Source: JAIXRY01 sp031972855
Lineage (GTDB): Bacteria > Patescibacteriota > Minisyncoccia > Phycocordibacterales > UBA9973
Reading direction: 5' to 3'
Assembly (NCBI GenBank): GCA_031972855.1
Contig: DALYDY010000001.1
Coordinates: forward strand, 139,071 to 203,070
Length of the DNA: 64,000 nt
The notes below the pieces were generated by a model. The model was not told the origin of the DNA, did not search any database, and was given only the letters and a program-made list of their open reading frames with translations. The translations under genes were made by a program, and so were the position numbers. Position 1 is the stretch's first letter. Each line of letters begins with the position of its first letter. Shown piece by piece: positions 1-7,987 of the stretch.

Positions 1-194
1 TTCACATAGATGCTTACCGAATAGAAAGTAATGAAGAAATTTTGCGCCTTGGTTTGACTGAAATTTTGAAAAATAAAGAAAATCTTGTATTAATCGAATG
101 GCCAGAAAAAATAGAAAACCTAATTCCAAAAAATGCTCTAGAAATTGTATTTACTCATATAGATGAAGATACTAGGGAAGTTCATGTAAAATAA
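1..194 (+). CDS. tsaE: tRNA threonylcarbamoyladenosine biosynthesis ATPase TsaE (3' end only)
   Basis: The reading frame is open from base 3 and ends at TAA 192-194, so only the last 63 residues are in the window. They contain HIDAYRI near the start and LIEWPEKI further on, the Walker-B-like and downstream signature blocks of the TsaE (YjeE) P-loop family. TsaE works with TsaB and TsaD to add the threonylcarbamoyl group to A37 of ANN-decoding tRNAs. The Walker A part lies outside the window. Confidence 0.85.
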   Translation, partial: HIDAYRIESNEEILRLGLTEILKNKENLVLIEWPEKIENLIPKNALEIVFTHIDEDTREVHVK

Positions 195-198
195 AAAA

Positions 199-217
199 AG
201 CCCGGAAATTCCGGGCT
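199..217. terminator. Bidirectional terminator between tsaE and the convergent small gene
   Basis: AGCCCGG-aaatt-CCGGGCT hairpin preceded by an A run and followed by a weak T-rich stretch. It sits between two convergent genes. Confidence 0.7.
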
Positions 218-221
218 CTAA

Positions 222-524
222 CTATTTAGAAATTTCTTCCTTCAGTTGTTTTAATGCGCTGTCAATTCTTTCAAACAACAACTTTTTTAACTCTGGGAGA
301 ATCTCTTCAAAAGATTCCTTAATAAGAATCACAAACTCTTCTGGGTCTTGACCACTTTCTTTGTAAGCTTCTACATAACCATCTCTTTTCATGGTTTTAA
401 TGAACTCTTCGATATCCTTTTTTTGCATTTCAGGACTTCTGTCTTCTTTAAGAAAAGGCAGGGTTGTGGCCATCTTTTTCCACAACATCTTTTTTAAGAT
501 GATTTTGATGAACTTGTTTTCCAT
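222..524 (-). CDS. Hypothetical protein, 100 aa
   Basis: A 100-residue charged, largely helical protein with no motif I recognise. The N-terminus is basic (about six Lys in 17 residues) and the C-terminal half is rich in Glu and Lys (coiled-coil-like spacing of Leu and Ile). There is no signal peptide or membrane segment. It is convergent with tsaE across a shared terminator and divergent from polA. It is judged real because it fills the gap between terminator and promoter cleanly. Confidence 0.55.
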   Translation of the reverse strand: MENKFIKIILKKMLWKKMATTLPFLKEDRSPEMQKKDIEEFIKTMKRDGYVEAYKESGQDPEEFVILIKESFEEILPELKKLLFERIDSALKQLKEEISK

Positions 525-633
525 CTTTTTGTATTTAGTTTTTTAAAAAACACAAACCATTACTAGGATTGGTTTGCAAAATTTGTACTACTACCTAGTA
601 TTGCTCTATTTTATTATATACTTTATAAATATT

Positions 634-663
634 TTGTCAATATTAAGCACTTAGATGTATAAT
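634..663 (+). promoter_or_regulatory. Promoter of polA (sigma70-type)
   Basis: TTGTCA at 634-639, an 18-nt spacer, and TATAAT at 658-663. Only 7 nt separate the -10 box from the ATG at 671, so the transcript should start at or next to the start codon (leaderless). Confidence 0.75.
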
Positions 664-670
664 TGGTTTA

Positions 671-3052
671 ATGAAAAAAGATTCTAAAAAACGCCTTGTA
701 TTGCTTGATGCTCATGCAATAATTCATAGAGCATATCATGCGCTTCCAGATTTCGCTTCGTCCGACGGTACACCCACAGGAGCTCTCTATGGTGTGTCTA
801 CAATGCTTTTGCGTATAATAACAGATCTTAAACCTGACTATTTGATAGCTTGTTTTGATCTTCCAGAAAAGACTTTTCGTCATGAAGTCTATGAAGGATA
901 TAAGGGTACTCGCAAGGCTTCCGATGATGCTCTTATTTCCCAAATAGATAAATCCAGAGAAATATTTACTGCCTTTGGTATTCCCATATACGCAGTTCCA
1001 GGATTTGAAGCTGATGACCTTCTTGGAACTTTTGCTGAACTTACAAAAAAAGAAAAAGATTTGGAAGTCATTATTGCTTCCGGTGATATGGATACACTTC
1101 AGCTTGTAGAGGGTGACCGAGTATCTGTCTACACTCTTAAAAAAGGTTTGACAGATACTGTGCTTTATACAGAAAAGTCTGTGACAGAGCGATTTGGATT
1201 TCCACCAACTCTTATTCCTGACTACAAAGGACTTCGAGGTGACCCCTCGGACAACATTATTGGTATTGCAGGTATTGGAGAAAAGACCGCGACTATACTC
1301 ATAACTTCATTTGGAACAATAGAACAAATATACAAAGCTCTAAAAAAAGATGAGTCAAAATTTAAAGAAGTAAAAATTACCGATAGAATAATTGGTCTTT
1401 TAAAAGATGGAGAAGAAGAAGCTTTGTTTTCAAAAACACTTGCAACAATACGTCGTGATGCACCAATAGAACTTTCTCTTGTAGATGCGGAATGGAAAAA
1501 CCATATAAAAAGAGAATCCACTGAAGCGACTTTGATGAAATACGAATTCAAAAGTCTTCTAAATAGGGTAAAAAATATTTTTGGGGAACATACAGATAAT
1601 TACGACAACAAAGAAAAAGAGCAAAAAGAAGAAGAAAAAGTTGACCCGAAGTTTTTTCGTGAAGCTCAAATATTAGCAGGACTGATTGTTGCTGATGGGA
1701 CACTCCCTGATCTGTCTGGAATATACAGAATGACAAATACAGAAAAATTAGAAGATGCTGTTGTTATTTTGAAAAAAGATATTGAAAATAACGAATTATC
1801 TTACGTTGCTGACCACATAGAAATTCCTCTAATTCCTATTGTAAAACAAATGGAAGATAACGGAATTTTGGTAGATGTAGAATATCTTGAAAAATTACAA
1901 AAACAATATCACAAAGAAGTAGGTATTCTTACAGAACAAATTTACAAAGAAGTAGGTCATGAATTTAATATTAATTCACCAAAACAATTGGGTGAAGTTT
2001 TGTTTGATGAACTCAAATTAGGAGAGGGGACAAAGCTTAAAAAAAGCGAAGGTGGAGCAAGAACAACTCGAGAATCAGAACTTGTTAAATACAAAGACGC
2101 TCATCCAATAATTCCACTTATATTACAATATCGTGAATATACAAAACTACTCTCTACCTATATAGATACTCTACCTACTCTTGTAGACAAAGATAATCGT
2201 ATTCATGCATTATGGAATCAGCTCGGAGCGGCGACTGGACGATTTTCTTCTGAACGTCCAAACCTCCAAAATATTCCAACCAAAACAGAACTAGGTAAAA
2301 ATATCAGACGAGCATTTATTGCTAAAGAAGGTTTTAAACTCGTTTCTTTTGATTATTCTCAAATAGAACTTCGTATTGCAGCAATACTTTCAGGTGACGA
2401 ATATCTTGCTAAAGTTTTCCAAGAAGAAAGAGATGTTCACTCTGCCGTATCTTCGAGAGTTTTTGGTGTCCCAGAAAATGAGGTGACAGCTGATATGCGA
2501 AGACAAGCAAAAGTGATTAACTTCGGAATACTTTATGGAATGGGAGTAAATGCTCTGAAAGAAAATCTTGGAACAGACAGAAAGACAGCACAGGAATTTT
2601 ATGATAATTATTTCAAAGAATTTCCAAGTATTAGAGGATATTTGGATGGAGTCAAAGATTTTGCAAAACGTCTCGGATATACAACAACACTTTTTGGGAG
2701 AAGAAGATACTTTCCAATGATTAGGTCTCCACTTCCATTTATTCGTGCTACAGGTGAGCGTATGGCCATTAATGCACCTATTCAAGGTACTAATGCAGAT
2801 ATTATGAAGCTAGGAATGATTAGGATTAATAAATTTTTAGAAGAAAACAATCTTTCCAGTGAAGTCAAAATTGTTCTTCAGGTTCACGACGAATTAGTCT
2901 ATGAAATAAGTGAAAATATTTTAGATGAAATAATTCCTAAAATAGAAAATATTTTAATTGATATTATACCTCTTGAATTTTTAGAGAATAGAGTAAAAGT
3001 CCCACTTCGTGTTGGGGTTGCATTTTCATCTGATTGGGGTAGTATGAAATAG
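671..3052 (+). CDS. polA: DNA polymerase I
   Basis: 793 residues, shorter than the 928 of E. coli PolA. Residues 1-300 are the 5'-3' exonuclease (FEN) domain, with GFEADDLLGT, SGDMDTLQL and the helix-hairpin-helix GIAGIGEKTA. The C-terminal half is the family A polymerase: motif A DYSQIELR near residue 561, motif B RRQAKVINFGILYG near 610, motif C QVHDE near 737. The segment between is short and I see none of the DEDD residues of a 3'-5' proofreading domain, so the enzyme probably does not proofread; this is common in the family. It serves Okazaki-fragment maturation and repair. It is transcribed from its own leaderless promoter. Confidence 0.97.
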   Translation: MKKDSKKRLVLLDAHAIIHRAYHALPDFASSDGTPTGALYGVSTMLLRIITDLKPDYLIACFDLPEKTFRHEVYEGYKGTRKASDDALISQIDKSREIFTAFGIPIYAVPGFEADDLLGTFAELTKKEKDLEVIIASGDMDTLQLVEGDRVSVYTLKKGLTDTVLYTEKSVTERFGFPPTLIPDYKGLRGDPSDNIIGIAGIGEKTATILITSFGTIEQIYKALKKDESKFKEVKITDRIIGLLKDGEEEALFSKTLATIRRDAPIELSLVDAEWKNHIKRESTEATLMKYEFKSLLNRVKNIFGEHTDNYDNKEKEQKEEEKVDPKFFREAQILAGLIVADGTLPDLSGIYRMTNTEKLEDAVVILKKDIENNELSYVADHIEIPLIPIVKQMEDNGILVDVEYLEKLQKQYHKEVGILTEQIYKEVGHEFNINSPKQLGEVLFDELKLGEGTKLKKSEGGARTTRESELVKYKDAHPIIPLILQYREYTKLLSTYIDTLPTLVDKDNRIHALWNQLGAATGRFSSERPNLQNIPTKTELGKNIRRAFIAKEGFKLVSFDYSQIELRIAAILSGDEYLAKVFQEERDVHSAVSSRVFGVPENEVTADMRRQAKVINFGILYGMGVNALKENLGTDRKTAQEFYDNYFKEFPSIRGYLDGVKDFAKRLGYTTTLFGRRRYFPMIRSPLPFIRATGERMAINAPIQGTNADIMKLGMIRINKFLEENNLSSEVKIVLQVHDELVYEISENILDEIIPKIENILIDIIPLEFLENRVKVPLRVGVAFSSDWGSMK

Positions 3053-3078
3053 TTTAAATGTTATATAATTAAAAAGTT

Positions 3079-3543
3079 ATGGAAAACAAACAAAGCGTAC
3101 ATGTTATATTATCAAGGTCATATATGGTCTTCTTGCTTATATTTGCACCTTTGATATTTATTGATATTTTTTGGCCTGTACCAATATTTGATAAAAATAT
3201 GCAATTATTGGGAGGTTTGCTTATGATCGGATCTCCTTTGATTTTGATCAGTGCCCAAAAAGCATCTCGAGCCTTTAAGAAGGCAAAATCAATGTATCCA
3301 ATCACAGCACAATCTTTTAGAAATGGATTATATAAAATAACTCGCACTCCAACTCACATAGGACTATTGCTTCTTGCTATGGGTTTTGCAATATCTGCAA
3401 ACTTACCATTTTTGTTGATTGGAGCAATGACATCTTTTCTTATAACTCGTCACACATTTATTGCCAAAGAAGAAAAAGTTCTTGCAGATAAATATGGCAA
3501 GTCTTATATAGAGTATAAGAATACAACAGGAAGATATTTATGA
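3079..3543 (+). CDS. Isoprenylcysteine carboxyl methyltransferase-family membrane protein
   Basis: 154 residues with four hydrophobic segments. The C-terminal block (RTPTHIGLLLLAMG, then an EEK-L-DKYG--Y--Y motif ending in GRYL) is the SAM-binding signature of the ICMT/phospholipid methyltransferase superfamily. The substrate cannot be deduced; bacterial members often methylate lipids or small isoprenoids. TATAAT at 3064-3069 lies 9 nt before the ATG. The stop overlaps the start of the next gene (ATGA), so the two are co-transcribed. Confidence 0.75.
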   Translation: MENKQSVHVILSRSYMVFLLIFAPLIFIDIFWPVPIFDKNMQLLGGLLMIGSPLILISAQKASRAFKKAKSMYPITAQSFRNGLYKITRTPTHIGLLLLAMGFAISANLPFLLIGAMTSFLITRHTFIAKEEKVLADKYGKSYIEYKNTTGRYL

Positions 3544-4241
3544 TTTTTTTGGTTATTGGAAATTCCTCAATTTCAGATGAAATAAAAAAAACATTAGATA
3601 ATACAACTCGTGTATTTTTTGATGAGAATACTTCTTTTGAGCAATTTATAAAAGAATCTCTAAGATCAATGTCACTTTTTGATGATGTTTATACTTATAG
3701 TATTTCAGATATTTCAAACGATGATTTTGTGAATGTATTTTCAAAGTACAAAGAAGAGTTTAAAAATACAAAAAATAATTTTATTTTTTCTATACCTTCA
3801 CTTACAAAAAAAGTAGAAGATGTGTGCAAGGATGTTACTGTATCTTTTGTAAAAAATGAAACAAAAAAACAAGCATCTATTCCAAAAGTTTTTGCACTTT
3901 CTGATGCGTATATAAATCATGACAAGAAAAAGGCATACGCAACATTTTGTGAAATTATAAATGAAGGTGGTACGCCCGAAGAAATATTAGGAACATTGAT
4001 ATGGCAAATAAAACAAGTTTTGAATATTTATAATATACAAAAAGAAAAATTATCTCCAGATGATTTTGGAATGAAACCTTATACATTTTCAAAAACAAAA
4101 AGTGCTCTATTAAAAAAAGAAAACACCGAAGAAAATATTTTGAATGATTATAAAGAACTCGTACTTATATATCACAGGGGACACAATGGAATTGTTTCTA
4201 TAAAAAATGCTTTAGAAAAATTTATTTTAGAAAGAGTTTAA
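3540..4241 (+). CDS. holA: DNA polymerase III delta subunit-like protein
   Basis: 233 residues, shorter than canonical HolA (about 340). The C-terminal 110 residues follow the HolA helical pattern: FALSDAYINHDKKKAY, then EIINEGGTPEEILGTLIWQIKQVL. The N-terminal region is reduced and I do not see a clear AAA+ core. The clamp-loader delta subunit opens the beta clamp; a short diverged form fits a reduced genome. The start overlaps the upstream stop by 4 nt. A terminator follows at 4264. Confidence 0.65.
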   Translation: MIFLVIGNSSISDEIKKTLDNTTRVFFDENTSFEQFIKESLRSMSLFDDVYTYSISDISNDDFVNVFSKYKEEFKNTKNNFIFSIPSLTKKVEDVCKDVTVSFVKNETKKQASIPKVFALSDAYINHDKKKAYATFCEIINEGGTPEEILGTLIWQIKQVLNIYNIQKEKLSPDDFGMKPYTFSKTKSALLKKENTEENILNDYKELVLIYHRGHNGIVSIKNALEKFILERV

Positions 4242-4263
4242 ATAATATAATGAATAAAAAAAT

Positions 4264-4290
4264 AAAGCACGGACAATCGTCTGTGCTTTT
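4264..4290 (+). terminator. Rho-independent terminator after holA
   Basis: AAAGCACGGAC-aatc-GTCTGTGCTTTT, one G-T pair, followed by T run. Confidence 0.85.
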
Positions 4291-4455
4291 ATATAAATGT
4301 ATTTAATTTTGTGTATCGTAATGAACTAATAAGGGTTGTAATAATAAATGTTTTTCAAAAACAAAAAAGATTTAATTCTTTTTATATTGCTCTAAACTGA
4401 GCGTGTGTTGAATAACGTTTTTTGTTTTTAAACATGAACCCTTCTTGTATTAAGT

Positions 4456-4499
4456 ATATCCACAATAAAAGCCCTTGTTAAGAGCTTTGTTGTGGATAT
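4456..4499. repeat. Imperfect hairpin with two inverted DnaA-box-like 9-mers
   Basis: ATATCCACAA (4456-4465) and TTGTGGATAT (4490-4499) form a 10-bp inverted repeat, with an inner AAAGC/GCTTT stem. Each arm differs from the DnaA box TTATCCACA by one base. It lies in the 292-bp gap between holA and dsbB, which otherwise holds only AT-rich sequence. It could be a terminator-like hairpin for dsbB or a DnaA-binding site. Confidence 0.4.
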
Positions 4500-4533
4500 C
4501 TATAAGTTCTAAATAATCCTTATACTGCAAACT

Positions 4534-5058
4534 CTATTTAGAGTTTCTTTCTCCAACAAATGCTAGTAATGATATTGTTATCAACACCACCAAAGACATA
4601 AGAGGGATACTAATAAAACCAAATCCTGACACTAAATGTTGAGTGCAAGACACTTCAACACCACAAGGTAGGGGAGAGTTTCCTGTGTAATAAATAAAAT
4701 TGTGATAAATAGCAAACAATAATCCAAAGATAGATAGTGATTGTATTGAAGAAAACAAAGAAGGTGTTTTTATTTTTTTACTCACTAGAGCTGTTGCACT
4801 TATAATAAATGCTCCAAAGATTCCGATACGTTGCCACCAACAAAGTACGCATGGCTCGTATCCTATTATTCCAGAATAGATAAGACTTCCGATAGATGCT
4901 CCTCCAGATATAAGAACAATTAAGGTTAGAGAATTATTTTTTACAAAATCAAAAACAAAGTGTTGTTTTTTTGAAATGATAAAATAAATAATTTTTATAC
5001 TAAATCCAGCGAGAACTATTGTTCCTAAAGATAATATTGTATTTAGAGTTTCTGCCAT
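4534..5058 (-). CDS. dsbB: DsbB-family disulfide bond formation membrane protein
   Basis: 174 residues, five hydrophobic segments. EPCVLCWWQR (CxxC near residue 69) is the quinone-proximal cysteine pair of DsbB/BdbC, and PCGVEVSC near residue 132 is the second cysteine pair that reoxidises the thioredoxin-like partner. The gene follows directly (1 nt) the thioredoxin-fold gene at 5060-5470, which should be its substrate. Together they form an extracytoplasmic dithiol oxidation pair. Confidence 0.88.
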   Translation of the reverse strand: MAETLNTILSLGTIVLAGFSIKIIYFIISKKQHFVFDFVKNNSLTLIVLISGGASIGSLIYSGIIGYEPCVLCWWQRIGIFGAFIISATALVSKKIKTPSLFSSIQSLSIFGLLFAIYHNFIYYTGNSPLPCGVEVSCTQHLVSGFGFISIPLMSLVVLITISLLAFVGERNSK

Positions 5059-5059
5059 A

Positions 5060-5470
5060 TTATTTTTCTATAAGTTTTAATGTTTCTGATATTGGACAAC
5101 TTGTTTTCTCTGCAAGAGATAGAGGAGTTTGTTCTCCTGTAAGTTTGCTACCATCTGCAAATATCCAAGTCGGGTATCCTTCTATTCCAGCGTCTTTACA
5201 AACTTGTAGTTGAGATTTTCCGTCGCCTGTTGAACATTCAGTATATGGTAATTTCTTTGCGCCAGCTTTACCAAACATTTTCTTTTGGTTTTGACAATGA
5301 GGACACCAAAAAGTTCCATAAAATTTTGCTCCTGCATCACTGATACATTGAGCGAGTGTTTCTGCTTCTGTTGGAACTCTATTTTTATTTTTCTTGTACG
5401 CTGTAGCGGATCCCCAAATTACAATCGCTATAACTATTAAAAATGACACTAAAAATATCTTCTTTTTCAT
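5060..5470 (-). CDS. Membrane-anchored thioredoxin-fold protein (DsbA-like partner of DsbB)
   Basis: 136 residues. One N-terminal membrane helix (residues 4-22), then a compact thioredoxin-like domain. The active site is FWCPHCQNQK, and GYPTWIFADG carries the cis-Pro. The arrangement resembles the thioredoxin domain that is fused to VKOR in other bacteria. First gene of a two-gene operon with dsbB. Confidence 0.82.
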   Translation of the reverse strand: MKKKIFLVSFLIVIAIVIWGSATAYKKNKNRVPTEAETLAQCISDAGAKFYGTFWCPHCQNQKKMFGKAGAKKLPYTECSTGDGKSQLQVCKDAGIEGYPTWIFADGSKLTGEQTPLSLAEKTSCPISETLKLIEK

Positions 5471-5515
5471 ATAGGGATATTATAGCAAATTTTTGGAAAG
5501 GGGAGGGTAAAATAA

Positions 5516-5544
5516 AAAAGGTAACAGTTAGACTGTTACCTTTT
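5516..5544. terminator. Terminator hairpin at the 3' end of the 5536-5874 gene
   Basis: AAAAGGTAACAGT-tag-ACTGTTACCTTTT, symmetric A and T tracts. It overlaps the last codons of the minus-strand gene that ends at 5536. Confidence 0.75.
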
Positions 5545-5874
5545 AAATAATTGCTCCTTTAAAACTTTATTTTTAGGAATTACTGGTATTTCATAAGATA
5601 TTGCTAAATTGATTTCTTTTAACATACCTTCTGTAATTTTGGGTCCATACAACCAGACTTCGTCAATCATCCCTCTTCTAAAATATTCATGATTTACCAA
5701 ACCGGCACGATATTTTGTAGAATCATTTTCTGGTAAATATTGTCTCCATGTAAAACTAGGGAAGACTGGAATAATTTCTTCAGAATGAATTGCTTTGCAT
5801 ATTTGAATTACTTTTTTGATATTACTCTCAACATCTCCAGATATTGCATGAGCTATAAAAACTGTTTTTGCCAT
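5536..5874 (-). CDS. Hypothetical protein resembling DUF4406/deoxyribosyltransferase-fold proteins
   Basis: 112 residues. It starts with a beta strand and small-residue turn (VFIAHAISGDVESN) and has EVWLYGPKITEGMLKEINLA near the end. This layout resembles the Rossmann-like DUF4406/nucleoside 2-deoxyribosyltransferase fold, in which Ser/Gly-rich and Glu positions bind nucleotides. Substrate unknown. Its upstream region is nearly identical to that of the next gene (5942-6478), so both probably respond to the same promoter type. Confidence 0.45.
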   Translation of the reverse strand: MAKTVFIAHAISGDVESNIKKVIQICKAIHSEEIIPVFPSFTWRQYLPENDSTKYRAGLVNHEYFRRGMIDEVWLYGPKITEGMLKEINLAISYEIPVIPKNKVLKEQLFKR

Positions 5875-5896
5875 TTTTTTATATTTGTTTGATTAG

Positions 5897-5924
5897 ATAT
5901 TATACTTATTTTGTAGAATGTCAA
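5897..5924 (-). promoter_or_regulatory. Promoter for the 5536-5874 gene (copy 1 of a duplicated promoter)
   Basis: On the minus strand TTGACA (5924-5919), 16-nt spacer, TAATAT (5902-5897). The whole 60-bp upstream segment is repeated at 6480-6540. Confidence 0.6.
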
Positions 5925-5932
5925 CAAAAATA

Positions 5933-5954
5933 AAAAGCCGATCACACGGCTTTT
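5933..5954. terminator. Terminator of the 5942-6478 gene
   Basis: AAAAGCCG-atcaca-CGGCTTTT with T run, reading on the minus strand into A/T tracts on both sides. Confidence 0.65.
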
Positions 5955-6478
5955 TTGGGAATACTATTCAAAACTTTTTCTGCTAATTCTGATATGGTTT
6001 TCTTTACTTCAAAATAATCTTCTTTGTTGAATATTGGATCGAGACCTGTACTTAAAGATTGTTCCATAATTCTGAATTTTTTGTCGTCCCAACGAAGATT
6101 ATTTATTGGAAATTCCGTCCAATTGTTTTTGTAGTGATCTTCCTTGATATTAAATCGAACAATTATATCTCCATCATATTCAAACCCAATGAAGTTTATT
6201 TTTTCTATGTATAGTATTTCTATACTCAACAGAGTGATTCCTGTTTTAGGGTATTCAATTCCATAGAATATTTTATATCTTGTTTCTTCACTCAAGAAAA
6301 TTGGAATTTCTCCAAAATTAATAGAACCAATTACATTTTCATGATTCTTATCTAATTCTTTCTCAATCTCTTTTTTTAATGAAGTTATTTTTTCATTGAA
6401 GTTGTCTTTAGCTAGACTTCTTTTATTAAAGAAAGATTCCAAATCTCCTTTAAGAAATGTTTTTTCTTGTGTGTTCAT
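5942..6478 (-). CDS. Hypothetical protein, 178 aa
   Basis: I do not recognise this protein. Residues 20-45 are Lys/Glu-rich and probably a coiled coil; the rest alternates short strands with aromatic positions (for example EILYIEKINFIGFEYDGDII). No signal peptide or membrane segment. It has the same promoter type as its neighbour 5536-5874 but is separated from it by a terminator, so the two are separate units. Confidence 0.5.
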   Translation of the reverse strand: MNTQEKTFLKGDLESFFNKRSLAKDNFNEKITSLKKEIEKELDKNHENVIGSINFGEIPIFLSEETRYKIFYGIEYPKTGITLLSIEILYIEKINFIGFEYDGDIIVRFNIKEDHYKNNWTEFPINNLRWDDKKFRIMEQSLSTGLDPIFNKEDYFEVKKTISELAEKVLNSIPKKAV

Positions 6479-6500
6479 TTTTTAGTATTTGTTTGAGTAG

Positions 6501-6528
6501 ATATTATACTTATTTTTAATAATGTCAA
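6501..6528 (-). promoter_or_regulatory. Promoter for the 5942-6478 gene (copy 2 of a duplicated promoter)
   Basis: On the minus strand TTGACA (6528-6523), 16-nt spacer, TAATAT (6506-6501), in a segment nearly identical to 5880-5935. Confidence 0.6.
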
Positions 6529-6540
6529 CAAAAATAATTT

Positions 6541-6638
6541 AACGGAATCGCCTCTCCCTTCGGTCGAAACGCACTAATTTTACATTCGTTACACTTATTA
6601 AAATTAGGCGCCTGCGGTTCGATTCCTACCGAGCGGAC
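6541..6638 (+). repeat. tRNA-associated structured repeat ending in an inverted copy of the tRNA-Lys 3' end
   Basis: The block begins CGGAATCGCCTCTCCCTT, contains an AT hairpin (CTAATTTTA ... TAAAATTAG), then GGCGCCTGC, and ends at 6616-6638 with a 23-nt exact inverted copy of the tRNA-Lys T-arm/acceptor (6692-6714). A closely similar block is found at 14059-14145 next to tRNA-Arg. Confidence 0.7.
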
Positions 6639-6650
6639 TTTAACAGAAAT

Positions 6651-6684
6651 AAAAAATACCAAATTTATAAATTTGGTATTTTTT
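6651..6684. terminator. Terminator of tRNA-Lys, between the tRNA and its inverted 3' copy
   Basis: AAAAATACCAAATTT-ata-AAATTTGGTATTTTT, perfect stem with flanking A/T tracts. Confidence 0.8.
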
Positions 6685-6692
6685 ATTTATTG

Positions 6693-6765
6693 TCCGCTCG
6701 GTAGGAATCGAACCTACGACCATCTCCTTAAAAGGGAGCTGCTCTACCAGCTGAGCTACGAGCGG
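6693..6765 (-). tRNA. tRNA-Lys(TTT)
   Basis: Acceptor CCGCTCG/CGAGCGG, D-stem GCTC/GAGC, anticodon loop CTTTTAA (anticodon TTT), T-arm GTAGG-TTCGATT-CCTAC, discriminator A. CCA is not encoded. The anticodon stem has a G27-A43 mismatch. A degenerate copy of the 5' end (AAGCTAACGAGCGGAT) lies upstream near 6830-6845. Confidence 0.93.
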
Positions 6766-6845
6766 ATGTATTTAAAGCATTCAACAGAGTAATAAGTATA
6801 ACCTATTTTTTATTGAAGCCGCTACATCTAAGCTAACGAGCGGAT

Positions 6846-6880
6846 ATATTCTCTAAAATCTTTGGAAAATTAGAGAATAT
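6846..6880. repeat. 11-bp inverted repeat
   Basis: ATATTCTCTAA (6846-6856) and TTAGAGAATAT (6870-6880). It lies between tRNA-Lys and the end of the DoxX-like gene and may terminate transcription of the latter. Confidence 0.4.
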
Positions 6881-6899
6881 GTATAATAAAATAGCATTT

Positions 6900-7289
6900 T
6901 TAGAGCGGAAGGTCAAATGCGTAAAAACCTGCAGTTGAGAAAAGGAGAGAAATCGCTGTTGCTATAACAAAAACAAACAAAGTTTTTTCTGTTAGATTTC
7001 CATCTTTTAATTTTTTACCTAGTCTGATTGTTGTATCAAAAATAGCAAATAGAGATGCAATCTGTGTTAATGTTCCAAGCAAAAACAAGACTCCAAGCAC
7101 TATTTCAAAACCACTATACCATTTGTGCCATGAATTATCCTTATCTTTCCATGTTTTCAAACCACGAAGGAAAAAATAAAGACCAATAGTAATTCTAAGT
7201 ATTAATGGAGCCACAAGTGCCCACGAAAGTAAATTTGGAAATATTGTAACCATATATGCTAGTATACTCTGTATAAGCCAGAGACTCAA
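6900..7289 (-). CDS. DoxX-like integral membrane protein
   Basis: 129 residues with four predicted membrane helices. The segment RITIGLYFFLRGLKTW followed by FEIVLGVLFLLGTLTQIASL matches the layout of the DoxX family, small quinone- or redox-linked membrane proteins of poorly known function. It is divergent from the methyltransferase gene at 7304, only 14 nt apart, so the two promoters overlap. Confidence 0.6.
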   Translation of the reverse strand: MSLWLIQSILAYMVTIFPNLLSWALVAPLILRITIGLYFFLRGLKTWKDKDNSWHKWYSGFEIVLGVLFLLGTLTQIASLFAIFDTTIRLGKKLKDGNLTEKTLFVFVIATAISLLFSTAGFYAFDLPL

Positions 7290-7303
7290 CAGAGATTCAA
7301 TAT

Positions 7304-7825
7304 ATGAAAACCATCAAAAAAGAACCAAATATTATAGTAATCCTTCCAGACATTCGAAGTGCTGAAAATGTCGGCTCTATTTTTCGTACATCTGAAGCTC
7401 TTGGGGTAGATCAAATAGTTCTTGGGGGAATCACCCCAGATCCTGTAGATAAATTTAATCGTCCAAATAGTAAAATTGCAAAGACAGCGCTCGGTGCGGA
7501 GAAAACAGTTTCTTGGACTCATTGTAATAGTTTGGGTGCTAGATTTACTAGATTAAAAAAAGCCGGGTATACACTTGTGGGAATAGAACAAGATGTGAGG
7601 TCTGTTGATTATAAAAAAATAAAAAATACAGATAAGATGGTATTTGTGATGGGTAATGAAGTAGAAGGTCTTCCTAAAAATATTTTGGATAAGATGGATA
7701 TAATTGCTGAGATTCCAATGAGAGGGGAGCTTGCCCGGAATCGCCCAATAGGTGATATGGGTAAAGAATCTCTTAATGTATCTGTTTCTTTTGGTGTGGC
7801 TTTGTTTAGAATTTTGAATAAATAA
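7304..7825 (+). CDS. TrmH/SpoU-family RNA 2'-O-methyltransferase
   Basis: 173 residues. All three SPOUT motifs are present: motif 1 DIRSAENVGSIFRT, motif 2 VMGNEVEGLP, motif 3 IPMRG...ESLNVSVSFGVALF. These form the trefoil knot that binds SAM, with the motif-1 Asn and Arg in catalysis. It methylates a ribose in tRNA or rRNA; the exact site cannot be told. No N-terminal substrate-binding extension is present. A strong terminator follows. Confidence 0.92.
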   Translation: MKTIKKEPNIIVILPDIRSAENVGSIFRTSEALGVDQIVLGGITPDPVDKFNRPNSKIAKTALGAEKTVSWTHCNSLGARFTRLKKAGYTLVGIEQDVRSVDYKKIKNTDKMVFVMGNEVEGLPKNILDKMDIIAEIPMRGELARNRPIGDMGKESLNVSVSFGVALFRILNK

Positions 7826-7853
7826 AAACTCGTTATATAAATAACGAGTTTTT
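7824..7853. terminator. Terminator after the SpoU methyltransferase gene
   Basis: AAAAACTCGTTAT-ata-AATAACGAGTTTTT with T tract; also serves the convergent small gene. Confidence 0.85.
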
Positions 7854-7859
7854 ATTTTT

Positions 7860-7982
7860 TTATCTAACTTCCTGAGGGGATTCAAGAAAAGGGTCTGTAT
7901 AAACTTTTTTTGCACCACCATTTGCATACCACAGCATAAACAATGCTACAAATGCGACTATAAACCATTTAAAATCTTCCAT
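7860..7982 (-). CDS. Small membrane protein, 40 aa
   Basis: ATG at 7982, stop at 7860. MEDFKWFIVAFVALFMLWYA forms one membrane helix, followed by a short Gly-rich and polar tail ending PLESP-like (FLESPQEVR). TATAAT-like AT sequence precedes the ATG. It lies 6 nt downstream of the mutM stop and reads in the same direction. Function unknown. The clear helix, Met start and position right up to the terminator support a real gene. Confidence 0.6.
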   Translation of the reverse strand: MEDFKWFIVAFVALFMLWYANGGAKKVYTDPFLESPQEVR

Positions 7983-7987
7983 ATAAT

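Noticed and set aside
4456..4499. Chromosome replication origin
   Set aside because: Only two imperfect DnaA boxes, no dnaA or dnaN nearby and no clear unwinding region.
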